This document shows, piece by piece, positions 15,501 to 20,020 of a stretch of 20,020 nt of DNA; the first letter of the stretch is position 1; each line of letters opens with the position of its first letter. The position numbers were made by a program, and so were the translations under genes. Under the pieces are notes generated by a model, which was not told the origin of the DNA, searched no databases, and saw only the letters and a list, made by a program, of their open reading frames with translations. Origin of the DNA: Akkermansiaceae bacterium UBA3385 (GTDB lineage Bacteria > Verrucomicrobiota > Verrucomicrobiia > Verrucomicrobiales > Akkermansiaceae); NCBI GenBank assembly GCA_002358905.1, contig DEPT01000004.1, forward strand, positions 1 through 20,020, written 5' to 3'.

Positions 15501-18500
15501 CATTTTATCAAAACGGCAACAACCATAACACCTGACAATAAAATATGCTTGGTCGGTGTAGGAACAACCGATTCTGCACAAACACTACATGGGCAAACTC
15601 TTACCTTGGAAGAGCTCGAGAAATATGATGAGATGCTGATTGATTGTTTGGATACTGTTCTGGTAGATGGAGAAACCGGGCAGGCCATTCTGATAGATCA
15701 AGGCGCACTGGAAAATTATGGTTACAGTCCGCTCGCCTTGACTTCTGGGGATAGCACAGAGACAGCGGCGCTTGCTGGCTCAGATATTACAAAACGCGTT
15801 ATCGATGCAGAGGTGCTTTTATATGACGATCAAGTGCGTTTGTCCTGGATATGCAATATAAACGGTAAATACCAGTTGTTCTTTGCAACTCTGGAAAATG
15901 GTGCATGGTGTAATCCCGAACTCGTTTTGGAGTCTGAGAATACTCTTTCTTCCTGTAAGTTGTCCGAAATCCGTAATCAGCTTATATTGACAGTAACTGA
16001 AACGGATTCGGAAAACCAGTTGTATCAGGATAAGCAGTTTGTGTGGGGCGGAGACGAGTGGTCACCCTATCAGTCTGCAGCTGTTGAGCAGACATCTGCT
16101 GAATCTTTATTGCATAATACTGCCGCACTGGTAAATGTGGTGTCTTCTTTTAAAGAAATCATTCAATCCATTGAACGAAAGGTTGCGGACTTTATAGGGT
16201 GTCCTCTTCCTGAACCTGAAACAGAACTTCCTCACAAAAACATCCAATCCTACGACCCGAACGATTTTTATGGACCGGCCGCATATGGTGCGGAGAACTG
16301 GATAGCGCCACGGGAGATGCAGTTCCAGATTCTGTGCGAGAATATACCGGAGGAGAACATTGCCCATGCCGCGATGGTCACCATTAAGCACAAGCTGGAT
16401 GATGCGTATGATTACAGCACTTTCCGCCTGGGCGATATGATGATAGGCGGCAACTACATCGAGGTGACGGAGGAGGTGCAGAGCTACAAGGCACGGCTGG
16501 ACTGGACATCGACTCTGGGTGTGCTGGTGGATGTGAACGCCTTCTTCGATGCCGATACCGGTGAGGTGGTGTGGGAGTTTGTGGCCATTGACCCGGAGAC
16601 GGGATGGATTGTGAGCGATCCGTTCAAGGGCTTGCTTGCACCGAACTACAACCCGCCGGAGGGCGATGGCTGGGTTTATTACTACGCAGAGCCCAAAGAA
16701 ACAACCGTGACCGGTACCACGGCCACTTCGCAGGCCGAAATCATCTTTGATTACAATGACCCGATTCTGACTCCGGTACTGAGCTATACTTTTGACGTAG
16801 ACAGACCGGAAGGAGTGGTGACTGCAGTGGTTGCTTCTGCCTGCACGCGGTATCTGCGTGTGGATTGGACAGGAACGGATGTGGGCAGCGGGGTAGCATG
16901 CTATAACGTGTATGTTTCTGTGGACGGCGGAGACTGGGAGCTTTGGCAGAATAGTATTAATGCCACGAGTGCCTTGTACAAGTTGGCCGAGGGAGAACAT
17001 AGCTATTCGTTCTTTGCGCAGGCGATTGACCATGCCGGACTTGCCGAGATTCTCGCAGAGCAGATGCCCGCTGAGCTAGTGAAACAGACGAGTTATGCGG
17101 CCTCCACGCTGGCGATTGAAGAGGTTCAGGCCGTGCGCGCAGGCGATGAAATGGAGCTGCGTATCCGCTTCAACGAGACTGCTGTGTGCGAGGATTGGGC
17201 CGCGGCCTTACAGGTGGCTACTTCTTCGCAGACGATAAATCTGAGTGCAGGAAGCTTCCGCTACGACGAGACCACCCATACGCTGACCTGGGTAGGGTCC
17301 GTGACCGGAGTGCCGGATGGTGCTCAGGCAACGGTGTGGCTGAAAGATAGCATAGTGACCGATGCCAAGGGCCATCCCTTCGGCTCGGTATCGCCCACAT
17401 ATCTGGCGCTTCAGGAACTGAGATCTGTGACAGGAGCCGGTTATGCCGCCCCGACGCTTGTGGATTACAACGGCGATGACCTGCTTGATGTGCTGCTGGG
17501 AGAAGTGGACTCTGGTGGTAATGGCCGAATCCGCATCTATTTGAATGAGGGAACAGCAGAAGTGTCCTGCTTTGCCACATTCATTTATGCCACGACAGCG
17601 GAGAATGCTCCGCTTACATTGGAAGCCTGCGGTTGCCAGGGTGCCATTCTGCGCATGGCAGACCTGACAGGTGATGGACAGGTCGAGATGGTGGTGGGCC
17701 TGGCGGATGGTACGATACGCATGTTTACGGCTGAGGAGGATGGTCACTGGACTGATGCCGGAGTCCTGACTTGCCAGGTGGGCGGGGAGAGCGCAACGGT
17801 GGATGTGGACACCCGCGCTGCGCTGGACTTTGTGGATGCCGATGGCAACGGACGTCTGGATATGTTGGTTGGCACGGGTGACGGTAATGTGGTGCTGTAT
17901 CTTGATACGGCGGAGACGGGTGCCTCCGTGTTTGACTCCGGTCGCTATCTTCATGATGCCTCCGGTCTCATACAGGTTGGTTCCCGGGCTTCTGTGACCA
18001 CGGGAGACTTTGATGGCGATGCCCTGTGGGATATGCTATTGAGCTCGGCGGATGGTCAGATTCTCTTCTACCGCAATCTGGGGAGCGAGGAAGCAGCGCT
18101 CTTCGGAGATGCCGTGTCTATACATGCTGCCGGCAGTAATCTGGATATGAGCTCCGGAACCGACCGCGTGCGCATCGATAGCGGAGACTTGAATGCCGAC
18201 GGTATTGATGACTTGGTGGTTGGCTGGAGCGATGGCTCGGTGAAGGTGCTGTACGGTCAGGATGCTGCCGACCTCGTGGGCAGGGTGACCGTGGGTACCA
18301 TTCCGTTGCCGGACGCTCCGCAGAATGTGCAGGTGGCCGTGCATGGCGGGCGTGTGACTCTTTCCTGGATGCCAGTCACGGTGGATGGAGAGTCTGACAT
18401 CAGCTATGAAATCAGCTATCTTCCCGCAGGGGGTGCGCCCCCTGTGGTGGTGAATACTGTTGGTACGGAGTACACGCTGGAGCTGGACGATGCGACCTAC

Positions 18501-20020
18501 ACGGTGCAGGTCCGTGCCTTGAACCTGGGTAAAGGCGGAGACTGGAGCTCTGCACTGAGCGTGACGGTGGATACCGTTCCTCCGGCTGTTCCTGGCGCGC
18601 TGCGCGGTACGGGCGGTGAAACAAGCTCAATCCTTTCCTGGAGTGCGGTTGCTGAAGCCGCCTGCTACGAAATCCGCTACAGGAAGACAGGAAGCGAAGC
18701 ATGGCGGACTCTGAACACCCGTGAGGCTGAAGTCTCTCTGGAGGCAATGAGCCCGGCTGATTATGAATGGCAGGTCCGGGCACTGGATGCCGCTGGCAAT
18801 GCGTCGGCGTGGACATCGTCCGCTTCCTTTGTGGTGACGGGAACAGCACCGGCGACCGAGCAGTATTGGGCATCGGGGCTGCTTTTTGATTCATCCGGGA
18901 ATGTGACCGGCGGGTATTATGATGTGAATAAGAGCGGTAGCGCTGACAGCAACCTCTGCTGGGCCGCCGCTACCTCCAATATGCTGGCGTGGTGGCAGGA
19001 AGACGGGCTGACCTCGACCGTGGTGCCGGATGCCCCGCAGGGCGCAGAAAATATCTATGCAACATTCCGGGAAAGCTGGGATAACAGCTCCGGTGTAGAT
19101 GTTTATGGACTTATATGGTGGATGTCCGGCGAAAGTACATCATCCGGCTACAAGGATTACGTGTCCTCGCACTACCGTGGCGATTCCTCAACTGGTGGAT
19201 ATTACAATCAGTACTATACCGAAGAAACCATATCGCAGCATGCCGCGCAGGTGTCGCTGGCCGGAGCAGGTGCCGCAGCTCTTTCAGAGACGTGGAGGGG
19301 CATATACAATGCCTGCGGCATGATTGCCTTAGGTGTCTATCGCAGCGTGAGTGGCGGCGGTCAGCTGATGGGCGGCCATTCGCTGACCCTGTGGGGCTTT
19401 GAACGTGATATCGAAACTGGCGAAATCCTGGAGATATACGTCACCGATTCGGATGACAGCATGACCACGCTGGATACGCTGTCTGTGGAGTACGATGCTA
19501 CAACCGGCTACTATACCATTGCTCAGGAAGGCGCCCGCCTGAATGGTTATGTGCTGGGAAGCTATACATGGCTGAAGCCGTTCACAGGGGTGGATATTGT
19601 GAACCCGGAGGTAACGGTGGCTGAACCCGTGCTGGAGAAGCTGGCCGATGGCCGCATCCGCGTGTCACTCAGCTGGAGCTGCTCAGAATCCGCTGCGTAT
19701 ACTCTGACGGTGGATGGTACATCGTACAGCCTGGGCACGGCTACCAGTCATTCCCTGGAACTGGAGGATGGTGAGCACAGCTACAGCGTGAAAGCTACGG
19801 ATGCTGCCGGAAATGCCGGTACGGCAACGGGCAGCTTTGCCCTGGATGCCACAGCTCCCGGGCTCGTCAGCGGACTTCAGGCTCTTGTCGGCAAGGAGGG
19901 AGTGGCTCTTTCCTGGTCCGCCGAGCCTGATGCCGCGAGCTACACGCTGCAGTATGCCACAAAGGCAGACTTCACGGATGCTCAGACCATTTCCGGTATA
20001 ACGAATCCGGCGTATACGCT
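9504..20020 (+). CDS. Giant modular surface/secreted protein with IdeS-like peptidase domain (runs off right edge)
   Basis: More than 3,505 codons without a stop. Modules in order, in approximate residues: 1-685 parallel beta-helix, opening with SLSDSGTGSLREAI and with two WGT caps; 690-895 two Ig-like (SbsA/Big_5) domains; 897-1019 CARDB (APDLTVDAEL...VQENNNV); 1020-1111 PPC-like; 1117-1205 IPT-like; 1411-1472 Cna-B/carboxypeptidase-regulatory-like; 1475-2245 mostly unrecognised; 2250-2432 a DPND-type repeat domain; 2436-2515 FnIII-like; 2643-2930 VCBS/FG-GAP propeller; about 2935-3115 two FnIII; 3117-3365 IdeS-like peptidase; then at least two more FnIII. It is probably a calcium-binding extracellular adhesin or host-interaction factor. 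No signal peptide follows the ATG at 9504; an in-frame ATG at 9429 would add 25 residues with a hydrophobic stretch. Base composition varies strongly along the gene. The C-terminus, and so any anchor or secretion signal there, is outside the window. Confidence 0.92.
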   Translation, partial: MYTITVTSLSDSGTGSLREAIALANAYTGTDEVEIVFDESLAEQTLILESDIEVPSNVTLRLKEGVKVDLQGYIINVNGKFEVQNSSQIESIIGNGEIIVEQDGALLLENAIAHVKNVVLKDGSTSNISSISGIENLIISNNCYTCIKGNDFSTTQVVLPEIHEDAIFDLSNNDWGTVQLYEIIAKITGYNQDSVIVDPIVAKPTHGRVDELIESNLFLSTRDHTYTSSGYISDSSATARLYFYRTDKGRIVLKGNDTTTHQWIGIRTALIATASKESDCVYSDCFNTRFYVRGYLDFTNRNIYMGEGNCGHSHTARSIPMHERLTVDANASISMDGGSLYLEPEPSTYCEDSDLESWLFTYEAAVIRGELWLNNVDVTGQIALSGSSSMIVANDCVFHNSVNLDSDFKAPSLYGTNNTAAQSCLFKIDTYTGSNVWDIRKQKFYTKCLADIPFIYYGSISSDIDLNSLKIGEKDINYQVARVDKGAHLTINEGCKLVYLSRDSIDKVFLRGKLTACFSSVNDAIYIERDAWVKEVLVSGEARFEKANVYSESELAVLRISGTVDMTESALFVRGGVVVAEQGFLNLSSVACTGEIVAESGAMLRMRDTQISKLVLSTDALMLDLVGNDFSNTEIVVIDSDDGSIIDLSGNYWGTTDIDAIIAKIQNYSEDRVRISSILMAPPTQEFSFDATMAGNHRLSHLTTSLTLNFNRLVDADTVNADSILLTDSDGNIVDVHRYEVSGTKVTLYFDELPTGDYRVNCTEALQDVDGKVFTNSVNFSGGITYHCLQIAGPKVLLFRSNSTVTDVFSYVDVFFDQVMDDSTISLDSVHLYAPDGHEIELTQMRKARVSDNIFYRFYFDAVSAKGNYTFSIDKSVCSDGGVAMTEDYQHEIYVAAPDLTVDAELDLSSSTLGRYTTITYTVSNIGDAMTPGTWTDAVYLCRTQQWNEDESILLGRYNHTETLSENGSYTASVKGLLSGLDPGDYYVFVRTDESNRLSEVQENNNVSATGTKVSISVPEFTGEVVSGQLSSANETLYYSFTPSESGSYILTVDDSSATVLVTEAVNGRTSLNKKTPANSSHFSVFSAEAGKTYYIAIKGGKDMSYTAHIQKSDFAVYDSSSSSLSAGHTSTLTLVGSEFTEGMSVYVMDENGVRYDAERVVIVDSCRATVTFSLPEGLASGTAVTLYVQNEANTVVKLDETLHIDSFSELVELEFTNMNGWSSAAYSRVGYVWKTDLIAGNKAGYDVSNAIILVTDTAEDFAMYYSYDDAKVRDRSALLFLGGVDALTPKVMTAGELGRLGVYVKHYRSGTGAIQAWLLDSGSSEQITDAQWAYFESALRPIACSDADWSAWWSDMKPRIGDTIGDFTTFIYGMRDAVSAAGQKVNVSSLADLTDIAMKHCPDYVPSPAVHGTLTDNSTGEVLSGVDIYLYKIDGDKSILIDSATTDDSGSYTLYGMKPGGTYELKVHDFWCNDAGMLTSGSGQFVCDQNEDICMNGVIQQIEMVEIPAYRNNFVNVEDNKGGLLTAWNENEVACISYERNNIIWQHYLDTTLTENSKLIWSEADECFIRTWIEHTADDSTLFWQYIRLGESGLEQSAIQSRCFEEGCRNSYLLSSTNEGIAAVIQNNNEASLLPEVIKLTSPEQLEWQGLMSVTPATTAESWTGGTPEKLNFSISPSSFKKLGVLWSLLNPTDENGSRDGGIEATITWEDGAYGKVEITGSSEINFWNPAGKVSTKSSLEVSLSGTLNATCKDIADEETQSCTTICKGNTLDWSGAVTPSLKVTVERPHGLLKALKLAPCFRLFAEGIEVLAKLVEKYTPLKIYFGYGFSTTLSGGFTYDDGKWKYDGDDFESLKLYVKIGGAYNPYTVTFTGGLSFDVDFDLENWRFDAKDADPFGEVNIKLPWKGATIEFNGTLMELLKQGVKIFVNDTAVGQAIWNAGEWLGEKVGDGAFYAIKWGKGKWLELKEWTKGTIDATKTKAIEFYNDAKRLIGNEKAHFIKTATTITPDNKICLVGVGTTDSAQTLHGQTLTLEELEKYDEMLIDCLDTVLVDGETGQAILIDQGALENYGYSPLALTSGDSTETAALAGSDITKRVIDAEVLLYDDQVRLSWICNINGKYQLFFATLENGAWCNPELVLESENTLSSCKLSEIRNQLILTVTETDSENQLYQDKQFVWGGDEWSPYQSAAVEQTSAESLLHNTAALVNVVSSFKEIIQSIERKVADFIGCPLPEPETELPHKNIQSYDPNDFYGPAAYGAENWIAPREMQFQILCENIPEENIAHAAMVTIKHKLDDAYDYSTFRLGDMMIGGNYIEVTEEVQSYKARLDWTSTLGVLVDVNAFFDADTGEVVWEFVAIDPETGWIVSDPFKGLLAPNYNPPEGDGWVYYYAEPKETTVTGTTATSQAEIIFDYNDPILTPVLSYTFDVDRPEGVVTAVVASACTRYLRVDWTGTDVGSGVACYNVYVSVDGGDWELWQNSINATSALYKLAEGEHSYSFFAQAIDHAGLAEILAEQMPAELVKQTSYAASTLAIEEVQAVRAGDEMELRIRFNETAVCEDWAAALQVATSSQTINLSAGSFRYDETTHTLTWVGSVTGVPDGAQATVWLKDSIVTDAKGHPFGSVSPTYLALQELRSVTGAGYAAPTLVDYNGDDLLDVLLGEVDSGGNGRIRIYLNEGTAEVSCFATFIYATTAENAPLTLEACGCQGAILRMADLTGDGQVEMVVGLADGTIRMFTAEEDGHWTDAGVLTCQVGGESATVDVDTRAALDFVDADGNGRLDMLVGTGDGNVVLYLDTAETGASVFDSGRYLHDASGLIQVGSRASVTTGDFDGDALWDMLLSSADGQILFYRNLGSEEAALFGDAVSIHAAGSNLDMSSGTDRVRIDSGDLNADGIDDLVVGWSDGSVKVLYGQDAADLVGRVTVGTIPLPDAPQNVQVAVHGGRVTLSWMPVTVDGESDISYEISYLPAGGAPPVVVNTVGTEYTLELDDATYTVQVRALNLGKGGDWSSALSVTVDTVPPAVPGALRGTGGETSSILSWSAVAEAACYEIRYRKTGSEAWRTLNTREAEVSLEAMSPADYEWQVRALDAAGNASAWTSSASFVVTGTAPATEQYWASGLLFDSSGNVTGGYYDVNKSGSADSNLCWAAATSNMLAWWQEDGLTSTVVPDAPQGAENIYATFRESWDNSSGVDVYGLIWWMSGESTSSGYKDYVSSHYRGDSSTGGYYNQYYTEETISQHAAQVSLAGAGAAALSETWRGIYNACGMIALGVYRSVSGGGQLMGGHSLTLWGFERDIETGEILEIYVTDSDDSMTTLDTLSVEYDATTGYYTIAQEGARLNGYVLGSYTWLKPFTGVDIVNPEVTVAEPVLEKLADGRIRVSLSWSCSESAAYTLTVDGTSYSLGTATSHSLELEDGEHSYSVKATDAAGNAGTATGSFALDATAPGLVSGLQALVGKEGVALSWSAEPDAASYTLQYATKADFTDAQTISGITNPAYT
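10005..10118 (+). other. Beta-helix cap module, copy 1 (within the giant gene)
   Basis: Residues 168-205. It contains DLSNNDWGT, IIAKI, and ends AKPT. The same arrangement recurs 478 codons later, suggesting that each copy closes one beta-helix segment. Confidence 0.7.
11439..11555 (+). other. Beta-helix cap module, copy 2 (within the giant gene)
   Basis: Residues 646-684. It contains DLSGNYWGT, IIAKI, and ends APPT, aligning end to end with copy 1 (38 versus 39 residues). NYWG-type motifs are common at the end of secreted beta-helix domains. It lies where base composition rises. Confidence 0.75.
17430..18290 (+). other. VCBS/FG-GAP beta-propeller, five calcium-binding blades (within the giant gene)
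   Basis: Five Asp-rich loops begin at residues 2654 (DYNGDDLLD), 2720 (DLTGDGQVE), 2778 (DADGNGRLD), 2835 (DFDGDALWD) and 2895 (DLNADGIDD). They are spaced 57-66 residues apart, as in blades of an integrin-like propeller. Each loop is followed by a strand such as MLVGTGDGNVVLY. The DxDxDG-type loops should bind calcium. FnIII domains follow directly. Confidence 0.88.
18852..19599 (+). other. IdeS/Mac-like (family C66) cysteine peptidase domain (within the giant gene)
   Basis: Residues about 3117-3365. The order and spacing of active-site motifs match streptococcal IdeS, a papain-fold enzyme that cuts IgG in the hinge. GGYYDVNK carries the oxyanion-type Lys (3143), then comes CWAAATSNMLAWW with the nucleophile Cys3152. 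GGHSLTLWGF carries His3292, and IYVTDSDD carries Asp3315 and Asp3317. The D-x-D pair lies 23 and 25 residues after the His; in IdeS the corresponding pair follows at 22 and 24. All catalytic residues are present, so the domain should be active. Whether the target is an immunoglobulin, mucin or other protein is not shown. It sits between FnIII domains, as in other substrate-presenting surface enzymes. Confidence 0.82.

Noticed and set aside
16107..17033. 308-codon minus-strand frame within the giant gene region
   Set aside because: It lies opposite the DPND and FnIII-like modules, which are in the continuous plus-strand frame. The minus translation has no recognisable features and no plausible start signal.
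17208..17954. 248-codon minus-strand frame opposite the VCBS propeller
   Set aside because: The plus strand carries regular DxDGxG repeats here. The minus frame is rich in His and Ile from reverse-complemented GAT/GTG codons, as expected for a shadow.
1..20020. CRISPR arrays, tRNA or rRNA genes, insertion sequences, phage genes
   Set aside because: I looked for regularly spaced direct repeats, tRNA-like cloverleaf sequences and transposase or integrase motifs, and saw none by eye. Apart from the short heptamers, the only repeats found are protein-domain repeats.

Overview
The window looks like part of a Gram-negative gut bacterium of the PVC group, most likely Verrucomicrobiota (Akkermansia-like) or Lentisphaerota. 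This is inferred from gene content: a secreted sialate O-acetylesterase, Sel1-repeat and lipoprotein genes, weak Shine-Dalgarno use, a giant CARDB/VCBS/FnIII-type surface protein, and a moderately high-GC housekeeping background. I cannot name a species from the sequence.

Positions 1-5607 are mainly housekeeping genes. The 5' end of rpsN runs off the left edge on the minus strand behind a near-consensus promoter. A secreted sialate O-acetylesterase gene (229-1764) follows and ends at a strong terminator. trpS and a thioredoxin-like lipoprotein gene then lie on the minus strand as a two-gene unit. A compact divergent promoter pair separates them from pyrF-thyA-folA on the plus strand. Both promoters of that pair place the -10 box exactly 7 nt before the ATG, so both mRNAs should be leaderless. 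Four 7-bp tandem repeats run into the thyA start codon.

Positions 5604-8458 continue the folA operon, mostly through ATGA-type overlaps. It holds three small three-helix membrane proteins that look like diverged paralogues, a cytosolic Sel1-repeat protein, a TMEM43-like membrane protein and an exported chagasin-family (I42) cysteine-peptidase inhibitor. A hairpin terminator closes the operon, and its loop contains the stop codon of a convergent MscS-type channel gene.

Positions 9504-20020 are one open frame of more than 3,500 codons that leaves the right edge. Its order is: two beta-helix segments closed by the same WGT module, Ig-like domains, CARDB, a PPC-like domain, a Cna-B-like domain, a long region I do not recognise, a DPND-type module, a five-blade VCBS/FG-GAP propeller, FnIII domains, an IdeS/Mac-type cysteine peptidase domain (Cys3152, His3292, Asp3315/Asp3317), then more FnIII. 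Base composition changes sharply along it, so it looks mosaic. The most interesting element is the IgG-protease-like domain inside a giant, probably surface-exposed commensal protein, with a chagasin-type inhibitor gene about 1 kb upstream.
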